Shown here piece after piece: positions 36,758-45,655 of a stretch of 64,000 nt of DNA. The notes beneath the pieces are model-generated. The model ran no database searches, had not been told where the DNA came from, and was given only the letters and a program-made list of their open reading frames with translations. The position numbers and the translations under genes were made by a program. Within the stretch, counting starts at the first letter, position 1, and every line of letters starts with the position of its first letter. The stretch is from an uncultured Bacteroidota bacterium. Lineage in GTDB: Bacteria > Bacteroidota > Bacteroidia > NS11-12g > UBA9320. The stretch is taken from contig CAKZLB010000036.1 of NCBI GenBank assembly GCA_937124965.1, positions 273,678 to 337,677 on the forward strand, written 5' to 3'.

Positions 36758-36947
36758 TCGGTAATTGCACAAATTAAAGTGAAAGAAATCTATTAATCAA
36801 CTACTTGACGAGGTTTATTCCAAAATGGTTGGTATCAAAATCAATTATTCACATGAAAAAAAACTGTTGTTCCTAAAATTTGCAACAAAACCAACGGCTA
36901 ATTACTCTAAAATAAATTATTCACAATTCAAAAAAATAATACATAAC

Positions 36948-37970
36948 CTACAATTCTCTAGGAGTTTTGAAATATCCTTTTGGACAAATACCCGCGATAC
37001 ACCATCGAACTGCAATTTCATGAGTTCCTGAACTAACATTTCTGATTGAGCTTATTGTTTTGTCAAACGAATATCCAACCTGAACATTGTTTTCTCTTAT
37101 TCCTAGGAATATCGTCAGAGCGTCGGAGTTGCCACCTTGTCGATATCCTAAACCGTATGAAAACCTACTGTTTCTTTCTCCAATAACATTAAAGTCAGCT
37201 TGCAACTCGGAATTGTATTTCAACAATAAAAATGGGGTAATTTTAGTCAAACCATTAGGAACTCGATAGCTTACCTCAGAGTGAAAATAATAATGTGGTA
37301 CCAGATCGTATCTGAGGCTGAAGTCTTTACCAACTAAACTATGCGTTGAAGCATTTAGGTGAGTAACTGAACCTCCAATCTTAACATTTCGAATTGCTCC
37401 AAATCCATTTGGACTTAGGTAATAAACTCCTATTCCAACATCAGGTTTTGTATCTGTAATACTTCCAGTTGGGATTCTTGGGTCATTTAACTGTCGAGCT
37501 CGAAAACTAGGATTGTTAAAACCAAAACTTTGTAAGCCCATATCTACTCCTATGCTCAGTCTTTGTGATCGCTGCATTGGGATAAAAAATGCACCTTGCA
37601 TCCGAATACTGGATGATTTTGTGTAACCAAGACGATCATCCGTCATAGAAATTCCAATTCCTCCAAATGTTCTATTTATAGATCGTAATTGAGTTGTTGC
37701 AACAACATTAAACGTTTGTGGGGCAACTCCGCTGATGGCTTCAATATTTTCTCCTGTTTCTCGATTCACAAAGGTCTGATCCTGATATCCAAACCACTGT
37801 TTATGCCCAACAAGTGTAACACAGGTATAATCATCTTTTTCTCCTGCTACTGCAGGATTAAATGATTGCTTATTCCAATTGGAATGGGAATAATACGGAT
37901 CTTGCTGTGCATTCGCAGAAATATAGAAACTAAGAAGGATTAAAAGTGATACAGATTTGAGAAGTTTCAT
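36948..37970 (-). CDS. PorP/SprF-family T9SS outer-membrane protein (copy 2)
   Basis: 340 residues. The signal peptide ends at NAQQDPYYSHS. It aligns throughout with the downstream paralogue: shared KQSFNPAVAGEKDDY-type start, DDRLGY-KSSSIRMQGAFFIPMQ, DPRIPTGSITDTKPDVGIG and GLGYRQGG-DAL. Likely a tandem duplication followed by divergence. An outer-membrane barrel is predicted. Separated from copy 1 by about 190 bp of AT-rich DNA in which I see no gene. Confidence 0.93.
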   Translation of the reverse strand: MKLLKSVSLLILLSFYISANAQQDPYYSHSNWNKQSFNPAVAGEKDDYTCVTLVGHKQWFGYQDQTFVNRETGENIEAISGVAPQTFNVVATTQLRSINRTFGGIGISMTDDRLGYTKSSSIRMQGAFFIPMQRSQRLSIGVDMGLQSFGFNNPSFRARQLNDPRIPTGSITDTKPDVGIGVYYLSPNGFGAIRNVKIGGSVTHLNASTHSLVGKDFSLRYDLVPHYYFHSEVSYRVPNGLTKITPFLLLKYNSELQADFNVIGERNSRFSYGLGYRQGGNSDALTIFLGIRENNVQVGYSFDKTISSIRNVSSGTHEIAVRWCIAGICPKGYFKTPREL

Positions 37971-38035
37971 GGTAAAGCTTATTTACCACAATGACGTAAG
38001 ACTGCTATATAAGGTTGGTAATTGCGTAGTATATT

Positions 38036-40606
38036 TTAAAATCTTCCGATAACCTTAAGATTTAAACGCCTACCCGTGAGATAATTAGGAACGCCATACA
38101 AATTATTGTTTAAGTCTTCTACCCAAAAATACGATGCTACGTTATTTACCTGAAGTATATTAAACACCTCAAGACTTAACCACAGAGATTGCAAGGGGCC
38201 TCCTTTCGCTGCGTCTTTTGTAAAACGCTTTACCTCCTTACTAAATCCAATATCAACTCTTCTGTATGCTGGAAGATTGTATGTTTCTTGGTATCTAAAT
38301 GGTCCATTAAAATAGTACGGCATTTTTGAGCCAATAACTAAGTTTAACTGCATCTTGAAGGTAGTATCTGTAGGTAATTCATCTTGAAATAGAATAGAAA
38401 AGTTTACTCGCTGATCTGTTGGTCGTTTGATAAAACCAGTCTCTCTATTTACTCCATCATCATCGACGTATTTAATATTCTCTTTGGTACTAAGTATCGA
38501 AAGATTTATCCAAGACTCTAGTCCTGAGACAAACTCACCATTCACACGAGCATCGTAACCAAAAGCATATCCTTCCGATGAGTTTACTGCATCATACCTA
38601 AGTTTTACATTGTTAATGGTGTACGGAACTAAACTTGACATTTGTTTGTAGTACAGTTCATTAATAAACCTGAAGTTCCTGTTCCAAGCTTTAAAAAGTA
38701 AATCACTTCCAACTACAAAATGATATGATTCCTGCGCTTGCAGGTCCGTATTAAGCACGCCTTGACTATTTCTCAGTTCTCGATAAAAAGGAGGTTGGTT
38801 ATATGCCCCAAATGCCAAAGTGAACACGATGTCACTTCTTTTTAGGCTATCAAACTGACGTTTTAGGTTTAAGTAGTTCAGTGATGTATCGCTCTCCGAC
38901 AACTCATTGAAGGATTCCAAAAGTCTATCATTTAGTTTTTTGTTATAATCCTTATTAGGTTCAATTGAGAATTGAACTCTTGGCGAAATAAGAAGTTGTT
39001 CGTTTAAACTCCAGTAGTTGGCTCGAACTCCGATATTCATTCTAAGATCACGCTTTTGATCGATCATGATGTTATCTTGAACATACCCCATGTAACGAAA
39101 GCTTTTCAATTCGTTACTTCCACTTACAAAGTCATCTAGATGAATTTCATTGGCTGGATAGTTTTTGTGATTAATCCTATACCCTGCTGAATCGTTATAG
39201 TTCCATTCTCGTAATTTGTCAAAAATTATTTCTTGCTGAATTTTGGCACCTACTTCAATCTTATGTTGCCGCCTTTCTATTCGACCAATGCCTTTTAAAC
39301 TTGAAACTCCAATGTTAAGTTGGTTTCTAGCGTGGTTGATAAAATAACCAAAACCTAAAAGCGATTTGGCTTCTGCAAAATTGTCAGACCCAAGGTTGTT
39401 TTCTAACTCCACAAGTCGATAGGCTCCTTCTATGGTATAATGTTCGGTTTCATTGCTTGTATAATTACTGGCAATTAGTTTAAAAGATATAGAATCTCTC
39501 CCTTTGTACCCGAGAGTTACTGAATTTAAAAAGGTTTGGTAGTCAATTCTTTCGGCTCCAGCAAAACCAACAAATAGTTGAACAGCTTGTTGAACTGTAC
39601 CAAAATTTGTTTCCCTACTTTGAGGCTCTACCAAATATTGATTATTAGCATACGTAGAAAACCAACTTGTAGACCATCTTGAGTTTAAGTCGTAATTAAA
39701 CAAGGCTTGAAAATCTAAGAACTGAGGTCGATAATCTCCTGATACGTCTAAAGATCCTAAGAGGTATTGTAAGGTTCGATATCGTCCACCTATGACATAG
39801 GAAAAATTATCCCGCTTCTTTCCAACACTTAAGCGGTCTTGCACATGCACACTGGCACCCAAGAGGCTCAATTCTACGCTGCCTGAAAAGGAATCTGGCT
39901 TATTATACTGAACGTCAAGTACCGACGATAGTTTGTCTCCATATCGAGCAGCAAAACCTCCTGAAGAGAATGCTACGTTATCAGTCATATACGGGTTTAC
40001 AAAGCTTAAACCTTCTTGCTGACCGCTGCGAGCTAAGAAAGGTCTATAAACCTCTATGTCATTAATATAAATGAGATTTTCGTCAAAGTTTCCTCCCCTA
40101 ACGTTGTATGAAGTACTCAGCTCAGAACGCTTTCGTACGCCCAATGAAACTTTGGCTAAAACATCTTCAAATTGTACGGTCGAAAAACGAACTAAACTTT
40201 TAGGGTCAACGGTTATCGTTTGAATTGGTGGTCTCTTCTTTTTTGTCGGCAAATCAACAACTTTCAACTCGATAGTCGAAAGACTAAAATTAATTGTAAT
40301 GGTTTTTCCTGCCGGGGCCTTTCGAACATTTTTGTTGATGAGTTGATTGTAATACTCAATAGTTAACTGATAATTTTTGCCAGCTAAAACTTGTACCGTA
40401 TAAATTCCTTGAGAATTTGTTTGAACGATTGGTTGACCATTGATATATACTGGATACTCTGCGAGTGGTTTGTCTTCGTAATCTGTAACTAAACCGGTAA
40501 TTGTTGCAGAATCGCTTTGCCCAAAACTCGTCGCATGACAAGCAAGGACCGCAAGTAACAGCCCCAATAATCTATTATAATAAATCAGTTTGTTAGTTTT
40601 ACGCAA
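38036..40606 (-). CDS. TonB-dependent receptor with carboxypeptidase-regulatory-like N-domain
   Basis: 856 residues. A signal peptide (about 1-29, ending TSFGQS) precedes a carboxypeptidase D regulatory-like beta-sandwich (about 33-112; ATITGLVTDYEDKPLAEYPVYING). The plug domain (about 130-235) contains YNVRGGNFDENLIYINDIEVYRP and SFVNPYMTDNVAFSSGGF. The rest is the outer-membrane barrel ending in an aromatic residue (LKVIGRF). No SusD partner is next to it, so substrate is open; such receptors import large or scarce nutrients using TonB energy. Overlaps rpe by 8 bp. Confidence 0.93.
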   Translation of the reverse strand: MRKTNKLIYYNRLLGLLLAVLACHATSFGQSDSATITGLVTDYEDKPLAEYPVYINGQPIVQTNSQGIYTVQVLAGKNYQLTIEYYNQLINKNVRKAPAGKTITINFSLSTIELKVVDLPTKKKRPPIQTITVDPKSLVRFSTVQFEDVLAKVSLGVRKRSELSTSYNVRGGNFDENLIYINDIEVYRPFLARSGQQEGLSFVNPYMTDNVAFSSGGFAARYGDKLSSVLDVQYNKPDSFSGSVELSLLGASVHVQDRLSVGKKRDNFSYVIGGRYRTLQYLLGSLDVSGDYRPQFLDFQALFNYDLNSRWSTSWFSTYANNQYLVEPQSRETNFGTVQQAVQLFVGFAGAERIDYQTFLNSVTLGYKGRDSISFKLIASNYTSNETEHYTIEGAYRLVELENNLGSDNFAEAKSLLGFGYFINHARNQLNIGVSSLKGIGRIERRQHKIEVGAKIQQEIIFDKLREWNYNDSAGYRINHKNYPANEIHLDDFVSGSNELKSFRYMGYVQDNIMIDQKRDLRMNIGVRANYWSLNEQLLISPRVQFSIEPNKDYNKKLNDRLLESFNELSESDTSLNYLNLKRQFDSLKRSDIVFTLAFGAYNQPPFYRELRNSQGVLNTDLQAQESYHFVVGSDLLFKAWNRNFRFINELYYKQMSSLVPYTINNVKLRYDAVNSSEGYAFGYDARVNGEFVSGLESWINLSILSTKENIKYVDDDGVNRETGFIKRPTDQRVNFSILFQDELPTDTTFKMQLNLVIGSKMPYYFNGPFRYQETYNLPAYRRVDIGFSKEVKRFTKDAAKGGPLQSLWLSLEVFNILQVNNVASYFWVEDLNNNLYGVPNYLTGRRLNLKVIGRF

Positions 40607-41255
40607 CGTCAGATTTTAATGCTTTTATCGTATCCGTTGGATTGGAAGAGTTAAAAACCGTGCTTCCGGCAACTAAAACAGTAGCTCCTGTTTGGACTAA
40701 TTTTTCATAATTATCGAGAGTAACACCGCCATCTATTTCAATTTCGAGTGACTGATTGTACTTATTTTTCAGAACCACTAAATCAGCAATTTTTTTGAAC
40801 GTGTTTTCAATAAATTTTTGTCCTCCAAAACCAGGATTTACACTCATCAACGTAACCAAATCAATATCTGCAATAACTTCTTCTAATACCGAAACTGGAG
40901 TATGCGGATTAAGTGCCACACCAGCCTTCATTTCAGCAGATTTTATTGCTTGAATTGTCCGATGTAAATGTGGGCTGGCTTCGTGGTGTACCGTCAACAC
41001 CGCAGCTCCGACATCTCTAAACTGATTTACATACAACTCTGGTCTTACAATCATAAGGTGCACGTCTAGCGGTTTGGTGGCAACCTTATTTAGTGCTTTA
41101 ATTACGGGGAATCCAAATGAAATATTTGGCACAAACACACCATCCATTACATCGACATGAAACCAATCTGCCTGGCTATTGTTAATCATTTCAGCATCTC
41201 TTTGGAGATTATTGAAGTCGGCTGATAAAACCGATGGTGCAATTAAATGGGACAT
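40599..41255 (-). CDS. rpe: Ribulose-phosphate 3-epimerase
   Basis: 218 residues, TIM barrel. Start SHLIAPSVLSADF, then WFHVDVMDGVFVPNISFG (metal His/Asp), VHLMIVRPE, LMSVNPGFGGQKFI and IEIDGGV, all canonical. It interconverts ribulose 5-phosphate and xylulose 5-phosphate in the pentose-phosphate pathway. Its start shares one base with the stop of the DUF721 gene (TAATG) and its end overlaps the TonB receptor, so recF-DUF721-rpe-receptor looks like one transcript. Confidence 0.97.
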   Translation of the reverse strand: MSHLIAPSVLSADFNNLQRDAEMINNSQADWFHVDVMDGVFVPNISFGFPVIKALNKVATKPLDVHLMIVRPELYVNQFRDVGAAVLTVHHEASPHLHRTIQAIKSAEMKAGVALNPHTPVSVLEEVIADIDLVTLMSVNPGFGGQKFIENTFKKIADLVVLKNKYNQSLEIEIDGGVTLDNYEKLVQTGATVLVAGSTVFNSSNPTDTIKALKSDVA

Positions 41256-41539
41256 TATTTTATTTTTATTTTTTGAATTATTGTTTGTCCAACATGATGA
41301 TTCACTTTCTCAACGATGGTTTTTTCATGAAAGTATAAATCATTTTTTAGTGCTGCAGAAAGTAGTTCGAGATAAAGAATGTTATTATGAACAGAAACGC
41401 TTTTCGTATTTTTAGCGATTGTCCTTCCCATAATTACTTCCCAATCATTTTTCACTTTTGTTTCAACCAGCTTATCTGACAGCTTATAAGAATCCATCAT
41501 GCTGGTTATTAAATCTTTAAGTGATTTTTCTGAGCTCAT
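41255..41539 (-). CDS. DUF721 (DciA-like) protein
   Basis: 94 residues. It begins with a short helix (LKDLITSMMDSYKLSDKLVETKVKNDWEVIMG) and then shows the DUF721 beta-alpha motif around GRTIAKNTKSVSVHNNILYLELLSAALKNDLYFHEKTIVEKVN. Related proteins (DciA) recruit the replicative helicase in many bacteria. In Bacteroidota a small DUF721 protein commonly sits next to recF, as here (4-bp ATGA overlap). Whether this short version acts as DciA is not certain. Confidence 0.85.
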   Translation of the reverse strand: MSSEKSLKDLITSMMDSYKLSDKLVETKVKNDWEVIMGRTIAKNTKSVSVHNNILYLELLSAALKNDLYFHEKTIVEKVNHHVGQTIIQKIKIK

Positions 41540-42642
41540 TGACTAACTGAATTTTTTGGACGCTCAATATTAAAGAATTTTTTATCGGAAGCTAGTTCTT
41601 TAAGCTTTGATTTTAACCGTTTTTCACTGGTGTCGGTAATAAAGATTTGACCAAAATCGGATGAAGAAATCAACTCAAGTAATCTTTTTGATCGAACGTC
41701 ATCTATTTTCTCAAAAATGTCATCAAGGAGCAGCAATGGTGTTATCTCTAATGAATTTCGAATATGGTGATATGCGGCCAGATTTAAGGCAATCGTTGCA
41801 GATTTTATTTGACCTTGTGAACCATACTTTTTTACAGATACGTTATTAATTAAGACTGATAAATCATCCTTGTGTACACCCATAGAGGTACGTTGACTTG
41901 CCAAGTCATTTGGAATTGAGGACTTGAGCAGTTCCTCCGAACGTCTATCATTTAAATGAGATTCGTAGGAGATACTGATTTCTTCTGCCGAATGCACCAA
42001 ATATTGATATATTTCCTTGAGCTGAGGCTCAACACTTTTTACAAAATCGGACCGTTTTTTTGCAATAAAATCTACTAATGGCGCCAGTTGAACATCTATG
42101 GATTCAAGCGCAATTAAGTCTTGTTTTTGTCTGATAAAAAACTGTTTAAGTAACTCATTACGTGTCTCTAAAAGTTTGTTGTGTTGGATTACCTGTTTGA
42201 GATATTGATTATCGGCATATCCCAACGTTTTATCAATAAATTTTCTTCGATCGTCGCTATGCCCCGTTAACAAATAAATATCGCCTGGTGTGATCATCAC
42301 GGCTGGTATAAGTCCAATAAAATCGGCCAGTCGCTTAATCAAAACACCGTTTTTTCTGATTGCCTTTTTCCCAGGATTTGAGAGTCCTATTTGGATTTCT
42401 AACGGTTCATGGTTTGAAACCAAACTTGCTTTAACCAGCGTAAAGTCAGTATCAAATTGAATACTGTTTCCATCCATGCGTCCAAAGTAACTTTTACCAG
42501 TAGCAACATAATGTAATGCATCCAGAATGTTCGTTTTTCCAGCACCATTTACCCCATAAAAACAGTTGATGTCTTTAGCAAAATCAAACGATGATTTATG
42601 GTGGTTTTTGAACTGAGTTAAACTCAACTTTTCAATATGCAT
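41536..42642 (-). CDS. recF: DNA replication/repair protein RecF
   Basis: 368 residues. Walker A GVNGAGKTNILDALHY near residue 30, the RecF lid region GMDGNSIQ, the ABC signature SQGQIKSATIALNLA near 280 and Walker B LLLLDDIFEKID. RecF helps load RecA at ssDNA gaps with RecO and RecR. Divergent from pdhA with 73 bp between, and first of the recF-DUF721-rpe group. Confidence 0.97.
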   Translation of the reverse strand: MHIEKLSLTQFKNHHKSSFDFAKDINCFYGVNGAGKTNILDALHYVATGKSYFGRMDGNSIQFDTDFTLVKASLVSNHEPLEIQIGLSNPGKKAIRKNGVLIKRLADFIGLIPAVMITPGDIYLLTGHSDDRRKFIDKTLGYADNQYLKQVIQHNKLLETRNELLKQFFIRQKQDLIALESIDVQLAPLVDFIAKKRSDFVKSVEPQLKEIYQYLVHSAEEISISYESHLNDRRSEELLKSSIPNDLASQRTSMGVHKDDLSVLINNVSVKKYGSQGQIKSATIALNLAAYHHIRNSLEITPLLLLDDIFEKIDDVRSKRLLELISSSDFGQIFITDTSEKRLKSKLKELASDKKFFNIERPKNSVSQ

Positions 42643-42660
42643 ACTATCTAATGGAAATCG

Positions 42661-42668
42661 TATTTTTG
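42661..42668 (+). promoter_or_regulatory. Possible -7 box for pdhA
   Basis: TATTTTTG fits TAnnTTTG in the recF-pdhA divergent gap, 47 bases before the pdhA ATG at 42716. The -33 element is not clear. Confidence 0.35.
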
Positions 42669-42715
42669 CAGCCGTTTAAAACAGTTTAACAGGCAAGTTA
42701 TTAGCGTTAAATATT

Positions 42716-43708
42716 ATGGCAAAAGTAAAGTTTACAAAAGAGATATATACTAAGTGGTACGAGCAAATGATGTTGATTCGTCGTTTTGAGGAAAAATCAG
42801 CTCAGTTGTACGGTCAGCAAAAAATACGCGGTTTTTGTCATTTATATATTGGTCAGGAAGCTGTGATTGCTGGTACGATGACTGCTCTTGAAGAAAACGA
42901 CAAATTGATAACTGCTTATCGTGATCATGGTCATGCGTTAGCGTGTGGAATTTCTGCAAACGAAGTAATGGCGGAATTATTTGGTAAGGTTACCGGATGT
43001 ACCAAAGGAAAAGGTGGAAGTATGCACATGTTTAGTAAAGAGCATAACTTTTTCGGTGGTCATGGAATTGTTGGTGGTCAAATTCCACTAGGAGCAGGTA
43101 TTGCATTGGCCGATCAATACAATGGCAATAAAGATGTCACAGTTTGCTTTATGGGTGACGGGGCTGTTCGTCAAGGAGCATTACATGAGACGTTTAACAT
43201 GGCGATGTTATGGAAATTGCCTGTGGTATTTGTAGTAGAGAACAATGAATATGCAATGGGAACTTCAGTTGAACGAACAACAAACGTTTTAGACATACAT
43301 AAGATAGGGTTGGCGTATGACATGCCAAATTATCAAATTGATGGAATGAAATGCGAAGAAGTTCATACCGCAATGAAGGAAGCTGCTGACAGAGCTCGAT
43401 CTGGAGAAGGACCTACTTTCTTAGAAATTAAAACATACCGTTATCGAGGGCATTCAATGTCTGATCCGGCGAAGTATAGAACCAAGGAAGAGGTTGAAAA
43501 ATACAAGTCAATAGACCCAATTGAAGTTGTTGGAAAAACCCTAATTTCCAAAAAGTGGGCAACTCAAGAATCGTTGGATAGCATTGAAGATGAAGTAAAC
43601 GAGGTTGTAAACGCAAGTGTTGAGTTTGCTGAGAACTCTCCATACCCTGACCCAAGCGAGTTGTATACCGATGTATATGTTGAAGATTACCCGTTTATTG
43701 TGGAATAA
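42716..43708 (+). CDS. pdhA: Pyruvate dehydrogenase E1 component, alpha subunit
   Basis: 330 residues. Thiamine-diphosphate binding is shown by the GDG...N motif in GDGAVRQGALHETFNMAMLWKLP. Other blocks are MLIRRFEEKSAQLYGQQKIRGFCHLYIGQEA, KGKGGSMHMFSKEHNFFGGHGIVGGQ and the phosphorylation-loop region TYRYRGHSMSDPAKYR. It decarboxylates pyruvate with the beta subunit and feeds the E2 lipoyl enzyme. The beta and E2 genes are not in this window, an arrangement common in this phylum. Confidence 0.95.
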   Translation: MAKVKFTKEIYTKWYEQMMLIRRFEEKSAQLYGQQKIRGFCHLYIGQEAVIAGTMTALEENDKLITAYRDHGHALACGISANEVMAELFGKVTGCTKGKGGSMHMFSKEHNFFGGHGIVGGQIPLGAGIALADQYNGNKDVTVCFMGDGAVRQGALHETFNMAMLWKLPVVFVVENNEYAMGTSVERTTNVLDIHKIGLAYDMPNYQIDGMKCEEVHTAMKEAADRARSGEGPTFLEIKTYRYRGHSMSDPAKYRTKEEVEKYKSIDPIEVVGKTLISKKWATQESLDSIEDEVNEVVNASVEFAENSPYPDPSELYTDVYVEDYPFIVE

Positions 43709-43760
43709 GCATTAACTGAAATACATTTTTAAATCCTATAATTGCAAAAATTTTTATTAC

Positions 43761-44447
43761 ATGAGCAACGAAGAAAATAACATTGAAGAAGGCGTTCAAA
43801 ACAAGCCGTTTTCAGTTATTCAATATTTAGAAGATAATTCTAGAAACTTATTATACGCTGGTATAGCATTACTTGTTATTGCTGGTGGTATTTGGTATTA
43901 TACTTCTGTATATACTCCTGCACAAGAAGCTGCTGCTAACGATGAAATGTATCAAGCTGAAAAATATTTTGAGCTAGATTCCATCGACTTAGCATTAAAC
44001 GGAAATGGCGCTGATGTAATGGGGCTAAGAGACATCGCGGACGAATATGGCAGTACCAAAAATGGTGAACGAGCTAAGTATTTAACTGCACGAGGCTTAA
44101 TGGACAAAGGTGAGTTTGAAGAAGCATTGGAGTATATCGAATCTGTTTCTTTTGATGACGAAATCGTTGCTGCTTTAGCAGTGTGTTTAGAAGCCGATTG
44201 TTATGTGGAGCTTGATGATGTTGAAAAAGGTGCTGAGCTATATATGAAAGCTGCTAAGGTGAGAACAAATGAATTTACTACTCCATATTCTTTAAATAAA
44301 GCTGCAATTGCATACACTTCGATAGGCGAACATGAAAAAGCTTTGAAAGCGTATGAGGCAATTAAGAAGGACTATAACAACACGCAATACTCAGCTAACA
44401 TCGAAAAGTTTATTGCACGAGCAGAAGCGGCAGCGGCAGCTAAATAA
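43761..44447 (+). CDS. TPR membrane protein (YfgM-like)
   Basis: 228 residues. A cytoplasmic N-terminus is followed by one membrane helix (about 33-52, LLYAGIALLVIAGGIWYYT). The exported part is built of TPR helices (about 70-225), including AKYLTARGLMDKGEFEEALEYI and NKAAIAYTSIGEHEKALKAYEAI. Size and topology resemble YfgM, a chaperone-linked inner membrane protein. It is 8 bp upstream of ribH, same strand. The tail is Ala-rich (ARAEAAAAAK). Confidence 0.82.
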   Translation: MSNEENNIEEGVQNKPFSVIQYLEDNSRNLLYAGIALLVIAGGIWYYTSVYTPAQEAAANDEMYQAEKYFELDSIDLALNGNGADVMGLRDIADEYGSTKNGERAKYLTARGLMDKGEFEEALEYIESVSFDDEIVAALAVCLEADCYVELDDVEKGAELYMKAAKVRTNEFTTPYSLNKAAIAYTSIGEHEKALKAYEAIKKDYNNTQYSANIEKFIARAEAAAAAK

Positions 44448-44455
44448 TTTACTGC

Positions 44456-44929
44456 ATGTCGTCTCAAGATAAAAGTTTATCGGAGTTCTCCCTTCCTATT
44501 CCTTCAAATCCTACAGCAAAAATTGGAATTGCAGTATCTGAATGGAATGAGACTGTAACATTTTCACTTTTAGAAGGGGCTAAATCTGTACTTAAAAAGG
44601 CAGGCATAGCCGAGACCAATGTTCGGGTTGTTTTTGTTCCAGGTAGTTATGAGTTAATTTTAGCCAGTCAGAAGCTTGCGCAAGATGAATCAATCGATGC
44701 TGTTATAACGTTGGGCTGTGTTATACAAGGTGAAACACGTCATTTTGACTTTATCTGTAGTGCAGTTGCACATGGTATATCCGATGTAAACTTAAAGTTT
44801 GACAAACCCGTAATCTTCGGAGTTTTAACCACAGACAATCAAGATCAAGCGCTTCAGAGAGCAGGTGGGAAACATGGAAACAAAGGTGAAGAAGCTGCAT
44901 ACACTGCTCTTCGAATGTTAGAACTCTAA
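44456..44929 (+). CDS. ribH: 6,7-dimethyl-8-ribityllumazine synthase
   Basis: 157 residues, normal length. It condenses the ribityl-aminopyrimidine with 3,4-dihydroxybutanone 4-phosphate. Motifs: IGIAVSEWNETVTFSLLEGA, FVPGSYELILASQKLA, GCVIQGETRHFDFIC (catalytic His) and PVIFGVLTTDNQDQALQRAGG. It connects functionally with ribF at 24 kb and the FMN-requiring nqr system. Converges with the deoxynucleoside kinase gene. Confidence 0.97.
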   Translation: MSSQDKSLSEFSLPIPSNPTAKIGIAVSEWNETVTFSLLEGAKSVLKKAGIAETNVRVVFVPGSYELILASQKLAQDESIDAVITLGCVIQGETRHFDFICSAVAHGISDVNLKFDKPVIFGVLTTDNQDQALQRAGGKHGNKGEEAAYTALRMLEL

Positions 44930-44967
44930 ACAATTCTTACAAACGTATAGTACCGTGTATTACTGGG

Positions 44968-45582
44968 TTAAAACAACCCGTGTATTTCTGCATCGATTTT
45001 ACTGATGATTTTTCCTAAATCCTCTGCATTAGATTCAAAATCTAAATCGTCAACATCGATAATGAGCAACTTACCATCAGTGTAGGTAGATATCCATGCT
45101 TCATAGCGTTCATTAAGACGTTTCAAATAATCCAATCGAATTGAGTCTTCATAATCTCTTCCACGTTTTTGAATTCTATTCACAAGAGCAGAAATGCTAG
45201 CTCGTAAATAGATCATTAAGTCTGGTGGTTCAAGCATTGATTTAATACTTGAAAATAGAGCCTGATATGTATCGAAGTCACGTGTGCTCATTAGCCCCAT
45301 TGCATGCAAGTTAGGCGCAAAAATGTAGGCATCTTCATAGATTGTTCGGTCTTGTATTACTGTTTCTCCGCGAGACCGAATGTTTTGAACACCATTAAAT
45401 CGCGTATTTAGGAAGAACACTTGAAGATTAAATGACCAACGCTGCATATCTTCATAAAAATCCGAGATATACGGGTTGTTATCTAACGATTCAAAGTGAG
45501 GTTCCCACTTGTAATGTTTTGCTAATAAATTAGTTAGAGTTGACTTTCCTGCTCCGATATTTCCGGCTATTGCAATATGCAT
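44968..45582 (-). CDS. Deoxynucleoside kinase
   Basis: 204 residues. P-loop GNIGAGKST at 7-15, the DRTIYEDAYIFA (DR[ST]) block, the LID-like RIQKRGRDYEDSIRLDYLKRLNERYEAW and LLIIDVDDLDF near the end define the dNK/dGK/dAK family. It phosphorylates salvaged deoxynucleosides. Substrate preference cannot be fixed by inspection. Its promoter candidate lies in the 3' end of trpS. Confidence 0.92.
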   Translation of the reverse strand: MHIAIAGNIGAGKSTLTNLLAKHYKWEPHFESLDNNPYISDFYEDMQRWSFNLQVFFLNTRFNGVQNIRSRGETVIQDRTIYEDAYIFAPNLHAMGLMSTRDFDTYQALFSSIKSMLEPPDLMIYLRASISALVNRIQKRGRDYEDSIRLDYLKRLNERYEAWISTYTDGKLLIIDVDDLDFESNAEDLGKIISKIDAEIHGLF

Positions 45583-45623
45583 TTATCTATTTATTGACGT
45601 TAATGTGACTATTGAATTCTGTT

Positions 45624-45655
45624 CAAATCTATCTAATAAAACCTTCTAAAACCAA
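45624..45655 (-). promoter_or_regulatory. Promoter of the deoxynucleoside kinase gene (TTG-N21-TAGATTTG)
   Basis: On the minus strand TTG (45655-45653) and TAGATTTG (45631-45624) are separated by 21 bases, within the accepted range for Bacteroidota promoters. The -33 lies inside the 3' end of trpS. The leader before ATG 45582 would be about 35 bases. Confidence 0.5.

Noticed and set aside
36773..36947. Possible small RNA or ORF between the PorP/SprF copies
   Set aside because: AT-rich, no stable hairpin, no conserved-looking peptide; nothing supportable seen.
44965..44979. GGGTT/AACCC hairpin as terminator between ribH and the kinase gene
   Set aside because: Only a 5-bp stem, no T tract, and it overlaps the 3' coding end of the kinase gene.
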